This document shows positions 17,744 to 27,358 of a stretch of 64,000 nt of DNA, in pieces. The position numbers were made by a program, and so were the translations under genes. The stretch is from Labrys sedimenti. GTDB taxonomy: Bacteria > Pseudomonadota > Alphaproteobacteria > Rhizobiales > Labraceae. The notes under the pieces were generated by a model. The model did no database searches and was not told the origin of the DNA. It was given only the letters and a program-made list of their open reading frames with translations. Each line of letters begins with the position of its first letter. The stretch's first letter is position 1. Location of the stretch: NCBI RefSeq assembly GCF_034424805.1, contig NZ_JAXOUF010000003.1, positions 62,001 through 126,000 of the forward strand, given 5' to 3'.

Positions 17744-19015
17744 ATGTCCACCACTCTCGTCGGCAAGCGCATCCTTCTGATCATCGGCGGCGGCATCGCA
17801 GCCTATAAGGGCCTCGAACTGATCCGCCGCCTGCGCGAGCGCGGTGCCGATGTGCGGGCGGTCCTGACCAAGGCCGGCGAAGCCTTCGTCACGCCGCTCT
17901 CCGTCTCCGCCCTCACCGGCGACAAGGTCTATACCGACCTGTTCTCGCTGACGGACGAGGCCGAGATGGGGCATATCGAGATGTCGCGCGATGCCGATCT
18001 GCTGGTGGTGGCGCCGGCGACGGCCGATCTCCTCGCCAAGATGGCGCAGGGGCTCGCCAATGATCTTGCTTCCACCACGCTTCTGGCGACCGACAAGAGC
18101 GTGCTGGTCGCCCCGGCCATGAATGTGCGCATGTGGCTGCATCCGGCGACCCAGCGCAACATCGCCCAATTGCGCGAGGACGGCGTGCTCTTCGTCGGCC
18201 CGAATGACGGCGAGATGGCTTGCGGCGAATACGGGCCGGGCCGCCTGGCCGAGCCCCTGGAGATCGTCGCTGCGATCGAGAAGGCGCTGGCGGGGCCGAC
18301 CTTCATTCCGCTGCCGGGCTCGGTACGCGCCGATACGCGCCTGTTGCCGGCCCTGCCGCTCGCCGGCAAGCATGTGCTGGTGACGGCCGGGCCGACGCAT
18401 GAGCCGATCGATCCCGTGCGCTACATCGCCAACCGTTCGTCCGGCAAGCAGGGCTATGCCATTGCCGCAGCGGCCCTGGCCGCGGGAGCGCGCGTCACCC
18501 TGGTCTCCGGGCCGGTTGCGCTGCTGCCGCCGCCCGGGGTGAACCTGGTGCCGGTGGAAACGGCGCGCGAAATGCTGGACGCCGTCAGCACCGCGCTGCC
18601 GGCCGACATCGCCATCTTTGCGGCGGCGGTGGCCGATTGGCGCGTGGCCGATGCCGGTGCCCAGAAGATCAAGAAGGGCGCCGAGGCCACGCCGAGCTTT
18701 TCGCTGGTGGAAAATCCCGACATCCTCGCCACCATCGCAAAGGACAAGGCGAATCGGCCGTCCCTGGTCGTCGGTTTCGCGGCGGAGACCGAGCACGTCG
18801 TCGAGCATGCCAAGGCCAAGCTCGCCCGCAAGGGCTGCGATCTCATCGTCGCCAACGACGTCTCGCCGGAGAGCGGCGTGATGGGCGGGGACCGCAATCG
18901 CGTCCATCTGGTCTCGGCCTCGGGCGTCGAGACATGGCCCGATATGGACAAGGATGCGGTCGCCCGGGCGCTGGTGGCCCGCTTTGGCGAATTGGCCGGC
19001 GCGCCGGTCGCCTGA
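17744..19015 (+). CDS. coaBC: CoaBC: phosphopantothenoylcysteine decarboxylase / phosphopantothenate-cysteine ligase
   Basis: 423 residues, bifunctional. The flavin-dependent decarboxylase part (residues 1-about 190) has GGGIAAYKGLELIRRL, the catalytic His in EMGHIEMSRDAD, the PAMN motif in APAMNVRMW and the conserved Cys in GEMACGEYGPGR. The ligase part has VTAGPTHEPIDPVRYIANRS, GKQGYAIA, AAAVADWRV and the KIKK lysine region. It makes 4'-phosphopantetheine from phosphopantothenate, cysteine and CTP in coenzyme A synthesis. ATG at 17744. dut follows 111 bases later on the same strand, a common bacterial neighbourhood. Confidence 0.96.
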   Translation: MSTTLVGKRILLIIGGGIAAYKGLELIRRLRERGADVRAVLTKAGEAFVTPLSVSALTGDKVYTDLFSLTDEAEMGHIEMSRDADLLVVAPATADLLAKMAQGLANDLASTTLLATDKSVLVAPAMNVRMWLHPATQRNIAQLREDGVLFVGPNDGEMACGEYGPGRLAEPLEIVAAIEKALAGPTFIPLPGSVRADTRLLPALPLAGKHVLVTAGPTHEPIDPVRYIANRSSGKQGYAIAAAALAAGARVTLVSGPVALLPPPGVNLVPVETAREMLDAVSTALPADIAIFAAAVADWRVADAGAQKIKKGAEATPSFSLVENPDILATIAKDKANRPSLVVGFAAETEHVVEHAKAKLARKGCDLIVANDVSPESGVMGGDRNRVHLVSASGVETWPDMDKDAVARALVARFGELAGAPVA

Positions 19016-19126
19016 TCGCCTGATCGCCTTTTTCCTCCGCGTGCCCGCAGATTTCCTCCCCGAATGCCGGTTCCGTTCGATTGGATTGCCGATGGCGGAC
19101 ATCGGCACACAGCCTCTAGGATTGCC

Positions 19127-19585
19127 ATGACCCTGACCATTCCCGTCAAGAGACTCGCCCATGCCGGTGACCTGCCGCTGCCCGCCTATCAGAGCGAGGG
19201 GGCGGCGGGTCTCGACCTGCCGGCAGCGCTGGGTCCTGGGGAAACCCTGGTTCTTGCACCGATGATGCGTGCTCTGGTGCCGACCGGGCTGGTTTTCCAA
19301 ATTCCACAGGGCTATGAAGGACAAGTGCGCCCACGTTCCGGATTGGCTGTGAAAAGCGGAATTACCGTTTTGAACGCACCCGGTACGATAGACGCCGATT
19401 ATCGCGGTGAGATTAAAGTCGCCCTGATCAATCTGAGTGTAGAATCCTTCGCCATCACCCATGGCATGCGAATCGCCCAGTTGGTCATTGCGCCGGTGAC
19501 GTTGTCTGTCCTGGTCGAAACGGCGGAAGTCGATTCGACCGCTCGTGGCAGCGGCGGCTTCGGTTCGACGGGCACCGCAACCTAA
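19127..19585 (+). CDS. dut: dUTP diphosphatase
   Basis: 152 residues, the usual trimeric dUTPase size, starting at the ATG at 19127. All five motifs are visible: AAGLDLPA, PRSGLAVKSG, LNAPGTIDADYRGEIKVALIN, RIAQLVIAPV and the C-terminal RGSGGFGSTG that closes over the active site. It hydrolyses dUTP to dUMP and pyrophosphate, keeping uracil out of DNA and supplying thymidylate synthesis. Downstream of coaBC as in many proteobacteria; a dispersed repeat begins at its stop codon. Confidence 0.96.
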   Translation: MTLTIPVKRLAHAGDLPLPAYQSEGAAGLDLPAALGPGETLVLAPMMRALVPTGLVFQIPQGYEGQVRPRSGLAVKSGITVLNAPGTIDADYRGEIKVALINLSVESFAITHGMRIAQLVIAPVTLSVLVETAEVDSTARGSGGFGSTGTAT

Positions 19586-19685
19586 AGCGTTTTGCGGTTC
19601 GAGAAAATCACTCGAATCACAAAGACGCGTCGAACAAGAAGTCAGAGCAAATGGGCATTCAGTCATGAACGCTCTTTGCTCTGAA
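19584..19685. repeat. Dispersed intergenic repeat, copy 1
   Basis: Starts at the dut stop. It contains AAAGCGTTTTGCGG, the core AAAGACGCGTCGAACAAG, and an internal inverted repeat AGAGCAAA (19644) / TTTGCTCT (19675). The same core recurs at 41423 and 57266 in this window. Confidence 0.6.
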
Positions 19686-19709
19686 ATAGGACCGTATCAG
19701 GGGGTCGAC

Positions 19710-20159
19710 ATGCAATTGCTTTCGCGCCGTTCCTTGCTTGGCCTCGCCGCCGTGGTGGATATCGCCCATCATTCGAGGCCCACGCCGGTCGCGGCCAAGG
19801 CTCTTGCCTCCCGCCATGCCTTGCCGCCGCGCCATCTGGAAACCTTGCTGCAGACCCTGGTGCGCCACAACATCCTAAAGGGCGTACGCGGTCCCAGGGG
19901 CGGCTATGAACTGGCGCGCGAGAGACGACGCATCAGCGTCGGCGACATCGTGCGCGCCGCGATGACCGATGCCGCCGGCGAGGAGGATCCCGCGCCGGTC
20001 TCGACCTTGGTCGACCAGGTCATCGCGCCGGCGGTGAACCAGGCCTCGCAATCCTTCCTGGCCGAACTCGACCAGATCACCGTCGAGGATCTGTGCCGGG
20101 ATGCCGAGCGAAAGCACGTCTTCGGCGGCACACCGGCCAATATCGACTTCGCGATCTGA
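19710..20159 (+). CDS. Rrf2 family transcriptional regulator
   Basis: 149 residues from the ATG at 19710, after a GGGGG ribosome binding site; upstream in-frame codons lie in the repeat. The winged helix typical of Rrf2 is present: LGLAAVVDIAHHS, the recognition segment LPPRHLETLLQTLVRHNILKG and the wing RGPRGGYELARERRRISVGDIV. The three closely spaced cysteines that bind an Fe-S cluster in IscR are absent; the only cysteine is in VEDLCRDA near the end. It is therefore more like the non-Fe-S CymR type. It sits directly upstream of cysK, with an inverted repeat between them, so control of cysteine synthesis is likely. Confidence 0.88.
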   Translation: MQLLSRRSLLGLAAVVDIAHHSRPTPVAAKALASRHALPPRHLETLLQTLVRHNILKGVRGPRGGYELARERRRISVGDIVRAAMTDAAGEEDPAPVSTLVDQVIAPAVNQASQSFLAELDQITVEDLCRDAERKHVFGGTPANIDFAI

Positions 20160-20182
20160 AGATTTTGTCACCTAAAGAACAT

Positions 20183-20206
20183 TTAATATCTGTAATTCAA
20201 TATTAA
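20183..20206. promoter_or_regulatory. Inverted repeat upstream of cysK, candidate Rrf2 operator
   Basis: TTAATAT and ATATTAA, seven-base perfect arms separated by ten bases, lie in an AT-rich 107-base gap between the Rrf2 gene and cysK, 61 bases before the cysK ATG. The position suits autoregulation or control of cysK by the Rrf2 protein. Confidence 0.45.
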
Positions 20207-20266
20207 CCTCGACATTTTCGTGGATTAATGTTGAATTCCAGCCGCTTTCAATCAAGGACGTTCCCC

Positions 20267-21229
<963 letters not shown>

Positions 21230-21268
21230 TTGTCCCTGCATTCGGGCAGAGATGCCCCTTGTCATGCA

Positions 21269-21299
21269 AAAACCCCGACCATCTGGCCGGGGTTTTCTT
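21269..21299 (+). terminator. Intrinsic terminator of cysK
   Basis: Arms AAAACCCCGACCA and TGGCCGGGGTTTT (one mismatch) with a short loop, then TCTTA. It lies 40 bases after the cysK stop and just before the convergent DUF2076 gene, so it may act on both strands. Confidence 0.8.
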
Positions 21300-21330
21300 A
21301 TGAACGATCGCCCTTCATATCGGGCGGCGA

Positions 21331-21990
21331 TCAGATCCAGCTGTCGTCGCTGCCGCCGGAATCGTCTGAATCATAGTCGCCATCATCGTCGTCGTCATTC
21401 GAATCGTAACTGGCGTCGCGCACATTGTCGTCGTTGTCGCGGCCCTTGTCGGCGCTTTCGTTGATGATGGTCTCGTTGATGGTGGTGTTGCCTTCGCCCC
21501 AGGGGGCCGAGCTGCCGCCACCGAACAGGCCGCCACCGCCACCGAACATCGAGCGCACGCCCTCGAACAGCAAGGCGCCGCCGGCGACACCGGCCGCCGT
21601 CTGCAAGGCACCCTGCAGGAAGCCGCCGCCACGCGCGGGCTGCTCGGCCTGCTGCGGAGGCACCTGGCCCGGCTGGGCCTGGTTGCGCTGGCCACCGAAG
21701 CCCTGCAGGGCCGAGCCGGCGCGCTCGAGGATGGATTGCGGCTGTGCGGGCTGCTGAGGCGCCTGCGGAGCTTGCTGGGCGGCCGTTTCGGCGGCCTGCA
21801 CCTTGGCATGCGCCTCGCGCAGGGCGTGATCCTGCACCAGCACCGTCTGCACCAGCGCATAGGCGGCGCCCGGCGAACGGGCCATCTCGGCGGCGATGGC
21901 GGCTTCCGCCTCGTTGTCGCGCCCGGTGGGGGCGGAACTGCGCAGGCGATTGAACAGGTCCTCGATGAGGGCTTTTTCGTTGGGGGTCAT
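21331..21990 (-). CDS. DUF2076 domain-containing protein
   Basis: 219 residues from the ATG at 21990 (MTPNEKALIEDLFNRLRS, the family's standard opening). The N-terminal helical part with AAIAAEMARSPGAAYALVQTVLVQ is followed by a glutamine/proline-rich linker. A glycine-rich hydrophobic segment (GGGFLQGALQTAAGVAGGALLFEGVR) comes next, and the tail is very acidic (runs of Asp with Ser/Gly). The family is uncharacterised; the layout suggests a membrane- or envelope-associated scaffold. It is transcribed toward cysK and ends just before the shared terminator. Confidence 0.82.
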   Translation of the reverse strand: MTPNEKALIEDLFNRLRSSAPTGRDNEAEAAIAAEMARSPGAAYALVQTVLVQDHALREAHAKVQAAETAAQQAPQAPQQPAQPQSILERAGSALQGFGGQRNQAQPGQVPPQQAEQPARGGGFLQGALQTAAGVAGGALLFEGVRSMFGGGGGLFGGGSSAPWGEGNTTINETIINESADKGRDNDDNVRDASYDSNDDDDDGDYDSDDSGGSDDSWI

Positions 21991-22132
21991 CCTGACTCTC
22001 CTTCGCGGCTGCTTCCTGAGGGGGGTAGGCCGCAACGCCTCCCATGTGGGTGCTGCACCTCAATCCGACAAGAACCGGCCGGAATTGGGGCGCGTTACAA
22101 AGGAGTAATCGTAGGAGGCCCAGCTTCCCAAT

Positions 22133-22251
22133 GTCATCCCGGACGCGCTGCGGCGCGCAGTGCCACTGCGCAGATCCGGGATCGCCTGCCGATAGGACGC
22201 ATATTTCAACGCGGTTCCGCATCTGCGGTGCAGCACTGCGTGCGGAATGAC
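22133..22251. repeat. Palindromic intergenic repeat, copy A
   Basis: Begins GTCATCCCGGACGCG and ends GCGTGCGGAATGAC, so the ends are near-perfect inverted repeats. Internal segment CGCAGATCCGGGATCG. A relative with the same ends and core lies at 58341-58472. It occupies the gap between polA and the DUF2076 gene. Confidence 0.7.
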
Positions 22252-22259
22252 CCGATAGC

Positions 22260-25244
22260 TCAATGCGCCTCTTCCCAATTGCCGGCGGCCCGCGCATCGA
22301 CCTGCAGCGGCACCTTGAGTTGCAGGGCCGGGAGGGCCGCATGCTCCATCACCTGGGAGACCACGGGCAACGTGGCCTCGACTTCCTCCTCCGGCGCCTC
22401 GAAGACGAGTTCGTCATGCACTTGGAGCAGCATCTTGGCCGAGAGGCCGGCCGTGAGGAGGGCGGCGTCCATACGGCTCATGGCGCGGCGGATGATGTCG
22501 GCGGCCGAGCCCTGGATCGGCGCATTGATGGATTGCCGCTCGACGAAGGCCCGCTCGGAAGGGTTCTTCGATTCGATTGCCGGAAAATGCATTTTGCGGC
22601 CGAAGACGGTCTCGACATAGCCGTTCGCGCGGCATTCGGCCTTCATCCGGTCCATGTAATCGCGGATGCCGGGGAAGCGCTCGAAATATTTCTTGATATA
22701 GGCGCTGGCTTCCTCGCGCGGGATCGAGAGTTGGTTGGCGAGGCCGAAGGCGGAAATGCCGTAGATGATGCCGAAATTGATGGCCTTGGCGCGTCGCCGT
22801 ACTTGGGGATCCATGCCTTGTACCGGCACGCCGAACATTTCGGAGGCCGTCATGGCGTGAATGTCGACGCCATCCTCGAAAGCCTTGGTCAGCTGCGGGA
22901 TTTCGGCGACATGGGCGAGCACGCGCAGTTCGATCTGCGAATAGTCGGCCGAGATCAGCTTGGCGCCGGGGGCGGCGATGAAGGCCGAGCGAATCTTGCG
23001 GCCTTCCTCGGTGCGCACCGGGATGTTCTGCAGATTGGGCTCGGAGGAGGACAGGCGCCCCGTGGTGGTTGCCGCCAGGGAGTAGGAGGTGTGCACCCGG
23101 CCGGATTTCGGGTTCACATAGGTGGGCAGCGCGTCGGTATAGGTCGATTTGAGCTTGGTGAGCTGGCGCCAGGCCACGATGCGGCGCGGCAGTTCCAGGC
23201 CCTGGTCGGCCAGGTCCTCCAGGACCTGGGCCGAGGTCGCCCATTGGCCTGTTGGGGTCTTCTTGCCGCCGGGCAGGCCCATCTTGCCGAACAGGATGTC
23301 GCCGAGCTGCTTGGGCGAGCCGACATTGAAATTCTCGCCGGCAAGCTCGTGGATCTCGGCCTCGAGCCGGGCGGCGCTCTGGGCGAATTCACCCGACAGG
23401 CGCGCCAGGATCTGGCGGTCGATCATGATGCCGCGCGATTCCATCTTGGCGAGCACGGCGACGAGCGGGCGCTCCAGCGTCTCGTAGATGGTGACCAGGC
23501 CTTCGGCGACCAGGCGGGCCTTGAGCAGCAGCCACAGGCGCAGCGTGACGTCGGCATCCTCGGCGGCATAGGCGGTGGCGCGCTCGATGGTGACCTGGTC
23601 GAAGCCGATCAGCGACTTGCCGGAACCGCAGACCTCGGAAAAGGCGATCGGCTTGTGGCCGAAATGGCGTGACGAGAGTTCGTCCATGCCGTGATTGCCG
23701 CGCCCGCCATCGACGACATAGGACATCAGCATGGTATCGTCATAGGGCGCGACCCTGACGTTCTCCTCGCCCATCACCAGCGTGTCGTATTTGAGGTTCT
23801 GGCCGATCTTCAAGACGCCGGGGTCTTCGAGCAATCCCTTGAGCCGCTTCAGCGCCTCCGGCACATCGACCTGGCCGGCCATCATGCCGCCGCCGAACAG
23901 GTCTGCCTTGTCGCGATGGCGCAACGGCACATAGCAGGCCTTGCCCGGCTCGACCGACAGGGAGAAGCCGACGAGATCGGCCTGCAGGGCATCGAGCGAG
24001 GTGGTTTCGGTGTCGAAGGCGACATAGCCAAGCTCACGGGCCCTGCTGATCCAGCCATCGAGCGCTTCCAGGCTGGCGACGGTTTCATAGGAGCCGGCGT
24101 CGAAGGGGATGGCCGCGAGCCTGGCCTTGACGCTCTCCACCACGGCAGAGGGCGTGCCGGCCCCGGTGGCAACCGCCGGAGCAGGAACGGCGCCGTCGGC
24201 GCTCGGCCTGGGCGCCGGCGCCCGGGCAGGGGCGGGCGAGAAATCGCTGTCGGGGATCTTCAGGGCCTCGTCGGCCGGGATATCGGCGACGTCGAGGCCG
24301 GCATCCTCGGCGATGCGACGGGTCAAAGTTGAGAATTCCATCGCCTTCAGGAAGGCGATGGCGCCCTTGGCATCGAGCCCGGGGGCGATCAGGTCCTCGA
24401 TCGGCGTTTCCAGGGTGACGTCGGTGACCAGCTTGACCAGTTCGCGCGAGATGCGGGCGAGCTTGACGTTTTCGGGATCGGTCAGGCTCTCGCGACGCTT
24501 GGGCTGCTTGATCTCGCCGGCCCGGGCGAGAAGCCCTTCGAGGTCGCCATATTCGTTGATCAGCTGCGCCGCCGTCTTGACGCCGATGCCGGGCACGCCG
24601 GGGACATTGTCGGTGGAATCGCCGGCCAGGGCTTGCACATCCACCACCTTGTCCGGCGTCACGCCGAACTTTTCGAGCACTTCGGGCTCGGCGATCAGGC
24701 GCTCGGGGCGCGAGCCCTTGGCCTTCTGGTCGCCCGAAGCGGGATCGAACATCACCACGCCCGGCCGGATCAGCTGCATCAGGTCCTTGTCGGCGGAAAC
24801 GATGGTGACGTCGGCGCCGGCCTTGACGGCGATGTCGCAATAGGTGGCGATCAGGTCGTCCGCCTCGTAGCGCGTCTGTTCCACCGGCTTCAGGCCGAAG
24901 GCGCGCACGGCGACGCGCATCAGCGGGAATTGCGGCACCAGCTCTTCCGGCGGCGGCGGCCGGTGGCCCTTATAGGGCGGGTAGATCTCCTTACGGAAGG
25001 AATCTTCCGACTTGTCGAAGATGATGCCGAGATGGGTGGGCTGCTTGCCCATCACCCCTTCCTTGATCATCTTGTGCAGCACGTTGCAAAACAGGCGCAC
25101 CGCGCCCGTCGGCAGGCGGTCGGAGCGGTAATTGTAGCGGGCGTCCTGGTTGATCGACTGGAAATAGGCCCGGAAGATGAAGGACGAACCGTCGACCAGG
25201 AAGACGTGGTCGCCCTTTCCGGGGGCGCGCGGAGCAGAAGTCAT
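22260..25244 (-). CDS. polA: DNA polymerase I with 5'-3' and 3'-5' exonuclease domains
   Basis: 994 residues, complete. Residues about 10-300 are the 5'-3' exonuclease (FLVDGSSFIFRAYF, YEADDLIATY, ALAGDSTDNVPGVPGIGVKT). A proline/alanine linker leads to a proofreading domain with all DEDDy elements (FDTETTSLDA, GQNLKYDTLV, YAAEDADVTL), which many bacterial Pol I enzymes have lost. The C-terminal polymerase has SADYSQIELRVLAHVAE, RRAKAINFGIIYG and LLQVHDELVFEAP. It removes RNA primers and fills gaps in replication and repair. ATG at 25244. Confidence 0.97.
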   Translation of the reverse strand: MTSAPRAPGKGDHVFLVDGSSFIFRAYFQSINQDARYNYRSDRLPTGAVRLFCNVLHKMIKEGVMGKQPTHLGIIFDKSEDSFRKEIYPPYKGHRPPPPEELVPQFPLMRVAVRAFGLKPVEQTRYEADDLIATYCDIAVKAGADVTIVSADKDLMQLIRPGVVMFDPASGDQKAKGSRPERLIAEPEVLEKFGVTPDKVVDVQALAGDSTDNVPGVPGIGVKTAAQLINEYGDLEGLLARAGEIKQPKRRESLTDPENVKLARISRELVKLVTDVTLETPIEDLIAPGLDAKGAIAFLKAMEFSTLTRRIAEDAGLDVADIPADEALKIPDSDFSPAPARAPAPRPSADGAVPAPAVATGAGTPSAVVESVKARLAAIPFDAGSYETVASLEALDGWISRARELGYVAFDTETTSLDALQADLVGFSLSVEPGKACYVPLRHRDKADLFGGGMMAGQVDVPEALKRLKGLLEDPGVLKIGQNLKYDTLVMGEENVRVAPYDDTMLMSYVVDGGRGNHGMDELSSRHFGHKPIAFSEVCGSGKSLIGFDQVTIERATAYAAEDADVTLRLWLLLKARLVAEGLVTIYETLERPLVAVLAKMESRGIMIDRQILARLSGEFAQSAARLEAEIHELAGENFNVGSPKQLGDILFGKMGLPGGKKTPTGQWATSAQVLEDLADQGLELPRRIVAWRQLTKLKSTYTDALPTYVNPKSGRVHTSYSLAATTTGRLSSSEPNLQNIPVRTEEGRKIRSAFIAAPGAKLISADYSQIELRVLAHVAEIPQLTKAFEDGVDIHAMTASEMFGVPVQGMDPQVRRRAKAINFGIIYGISAFGLANQLSIPREEASAYIKKYFERFPGIRDYMDRMKAECRANGYVETVFGRKMHFPAIESKNPSERAFVERQSINAPIQGSAADIIRRAMSRMDAALLTAGLSAKMLLQVHDELVFEAPEEEVEATLPVVSQVMEHAALPALQLKVPLQVDARAAGNWEEAH

Positions 25245-25325
25245 CGTGGCCTCGTCTTCGGTCTATTCAGGACTGATTCTTGGAGCGCGATCATACAGGC
25301 TCGCATCGAGAAGGCGAGCATGGGA

Positions 25326-25452
25326 GCAATGATCGGAGCGCGGACTTCCAGTCCGCTCTTTCTGTCCGCAAGCGTCGGGCGTGATAGAAAAGCAAGAGCG
25401 GATATCGCGACATGCAGGCATGTCGCCGAGAAGTCCGCGCTCCGATCATTGC
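25326..25452. repeat. 127-bp composite palindrome (REP/REPIN-like) between polA and moeB
   Basis: Outer arms of 22 bp are perfect inverted repeats (25326-25347 and 25431-25452; core GATCGGAGCGCGGACTT). Inside are two smaller hairpins: GCGGACTTCCAGTCCGC at the left and GCGACATGCAGGCATGTCGC at 25408-25427. It lies in the divergent promoter region of polA and moeB and resembles a mobile palindromic doublet. Confidence 0.7.
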
Positions 25453-25483
25453 GCCCTTTCGGGCAAGTATCTACATTTGCCCC

Positions 25484-26296
25484 ATGGCATTCTCATCGCA
25501 AGAGCTGGAGCGCTACGCCCGGCATGTCGTCATGCACGAGGTCGGCGGCGCCGGGCAGCAGGCCCTGTCGCGGGCCCGCATCCTGGTGGTCGGCGCCGGC
25601 GGGCTCGGTGCGCCGGTGCTGCTCTATCTGGCGGCGGCGGGCGTCGGCATGCTCGGCATCGTCGATGACGATACCGTCTCGCTCTCCAATCTGCAGCGCC
25701 AGATCATCCATGCCACGCCCGATATAGGCCGGCCCAAGGTCGAGACGGCCAGCGAGGCGATCGCAAGGCTCAACCCGCATGTCACGGTGGTTCCGCATGC
25801 CCTGCGCATCGATCCTGCCAATGCGGCGGAGCTGATCGCCGCCTATGACCTGGTGATCGATGGCTCGGACAATTTCGACACCCGCTATGCCGTCTCCGAT
25901 GCCTGCTTCCATGGCCGCAAGCCGCTGATCATGGGCGCGCTCGGCGTATTCGACGCCATGCTGACCACATTGAGGCCCTTCGAGACCAATGCCGAGGGGG
26001 AACCCAATCCGACCTGGCGCTGCCTCTTCCCGCAGAAGCCGCCGCCGGGGACCATTCCGAGCTGCTCGGAGGCCGGCGTGCTCGGTGCGCTCGCCGGCGT
26101 TGCCGGCTCGATGATGGCGCTGGAGGCGATCCGCGAGATCGTCGGCTTCGGTACCGGCCTCACCGGCCGCCTGATCCACCTCGATGCGCGCGACATGCGT
26201 TTCGGCGAGACCCTCTATGGCTGGGATCCCGACAATCCGCTGAATGGCAGGGTGGCGCCAGCAACGGGCGAAACGGCGATGGCCATTCCCGGCTGA
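25484..26296 (+). CDS. moeB: MoeB/ThiF-type adenylyltransferase
   Basis: 270 residues from the ATG at 25484. The E1-like fold shows VVGAGGLGAPVLLYLAAAGVG (nucleotide loop), DDDTVSLSNLQRQIIH, LVIDGSDNFDTRY, and WRCLFPQKPPPGTIPSCSEAGVLG before the C-terminal dimerisation part. It adenylates the C-terminus of a ubiquitin-like sulfur carrier (MoaD or ThiS) for molybdopterin or thiamine synthesis. The paired zinc CxxC motifs of E. coli MoeB are not apparent and there is no rhodanese domain. No other Moco or thiamine genes are in the window, so the partner is undetermined. Confidence 0.87.
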   Translation: MAFSSQELERYARHVVMHEVGGAGQQALSRARILVVGAGGLGAPVLLYLAAAGVGMLGIVDDDTVSLSNLQRQIIHATPDIGRPKVETASEAIARLNPHVTVVPHALRIDPANAAELIAAYDLVIDGSDNFDTRYAVSDACFHGRKPLIMGALGVFDAMLTTLRPFETNAEGEPNPTWRCLFPQKPPPGTIPSCSEAGVLGALAGVAGSMMALEAIREIVGFGTGLTGRLIHLDARDMRFGETLYGWDPDNPLNGRVAPATGETAMAIPG

Positions 26297-26316
26297 GTGT
26301 GTCATGTCTCGCTGCC

Positions 26317-26676
26317 ATGACCGAACAGCGATCCTATAGCCGCGTCTTTCTGCGCGCCCTCAATCTCGAAGCCCATATCGGCTATTACGAGCATGAGAAG
26401 GGCGTGACCCAGCCCCTGGTCGTCGATGTCGAGTTGACTTTGGCCGAAGCCCGTTTCGGCGACGACGATATCGAGGGCACGATCGACTATGACAAGATCG
26501 CCGCCATCGGGCGGGACCTGGCCGCTGGCCATGTCGACCTGCTGGAGACGTTCGCCGAGCGGCTGGCGCAGCGCTGCCTCGCCTTCGACCGCGCTGCTGC
26601 GGTGCGCGTGCATGTCGAAAAGCCGCGCGCCGTGCCGGGCGCCATGGCCGGTGTCGAGATCCTGCGCCTCAAATAG
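26317..26676 (+). CDS. folB: Dihydroneopterin aldolase
   Basis: 119 residues from the ATG at 26317. The family pattern is clear: VFLRALNLEAHIGYYEHEKGVTQPL with the catalytic-region Tyr/Glu, VDVELTL, IDYDKIAAIG, LLETFAERLA and a final VHVEKPRAVPGAMAGVEI with the active-site lysine. It cleaves 7,8-dihydroneopterin to 6-hydroxymethyl-dihydropterin in folate synthesis. It begins 20 bases after moeB on the same strand; other folate genes are not in this window apart from the 5-formyl-THF cyclo-ligase gene at 44895. Confidence 0.92.
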   Translation: MTEQRSYSRVFLRALNLEAHIGYYEHEKGVTQPLVVDVELTLAEARFGDDDIEGTIDYDKIAAIGRDLAAGHVDLLETFAERLAQRCLAFDRAAAVRVHVEKPRAVPGAMAGVEILRLK

Positions 26677-26800
26677 CCGGCTAGTCGGCCTTGGGCCGCG
26701 ATACCCATCCGACTCGATTACAATTTGGCAAGGCTGGGTTCCCACGCCGGGCGCGTCCCTCTATTTTGCCCGCGATTGTTCAATCGGGTTGAGATTCCAC

Positions 26801-27307
26801 ATGGAAAAAATGATCGAGCGCTGCCTCGTCGCCTCGCGCTGGGTGCTGGCGCCCTTCTATATCGGGCTGGTTATCGCCTTGTTCGTCGTCCTGCTGAAAT
26901 TCGGGCAGGAACTGCTCCATTATGTCGTGGGCGCCTATGGCTTCACGACCGAGGAAACGGTGATCGGCGTGCTGGAGCTGGTCGATCTGGCCCTGCTCGG
27001 CAGCCTGATCCTGATCGTCATCTTCTCGGGCTATGAGAATTTCGTCTCGAAGATCGATGGTACCGAACATCTGTCCTGGCCGTCCTGGATGACCAAGGTC
27101 GATTTCGCCGGCCTCAAGCTCAAGCTGCTGGCCTCGATCGTGCTGATTTCCGCTATCCAGCTCCTGAAGGGCTTCATGCAGATCGAGAAGCTGACCGACC
27201 GCGACCTCTACTGGCTGGTCGGCATCCACATGGTGTTCATGATCTCGGGCGTATTGCTGGCCTTTTCCGACTTGCTGCAGGCCAAGGCGGGCCATCCCGA
27301 CGACTGA
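26801..27307 (+). CDS. YqhA/UPF0114 family membrane protein
   Basis: 168 residues from the ATG at 26801. Four hydrophobic segments: WVLAPFYIGLVIALFVVLLK near residue 13, LVDLALLGSLILIVIFSGYE near 56, LLASIVLISAIQLLKGF near 109 and LVGIHMVFMISGVLLAFSDL near 139. This is the UPF0114 pattern with the conserved FSGYENFVSKID loop. It is an inner-membrane protein of unknown function. Alone after folB, 124 bases away. Confidence 0.87.
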   Translation: MEKMIERCLVASRWVLAPFYIGLVIALFVVLLKFGQELLHYVVGAYGFTTEETVIGVLELVDLALLGSLILIVIFSGYENFVSKIDGTEHLSWPSWMTKVDFAGLKLKLLASIVLISAIQLLKGFMQIEKLTDRDLYWLVGIHMVFMISGVLLAFSDLLQAKAGHPDD

Positions 27308-27358
27308 CCTCGTCTCGCCCCGGGCACCGCCCGTTTCCTTGCGTGCGGCGCCGTGGAC

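Noticed and set aside
17690..19666. 658-codon minus-strand frame opposite coaBC and dut
   Set aside because: Shadow frame rich in Arg/Gly/His; both plus-strand genes have complete active-site motifs.
19710..20159. IscR-type Fe-S sensing for the Rrf2 regulator
   Set aside because: The three-cysteine cluster is absent; only one cysteine occurs, near the C-terminus.
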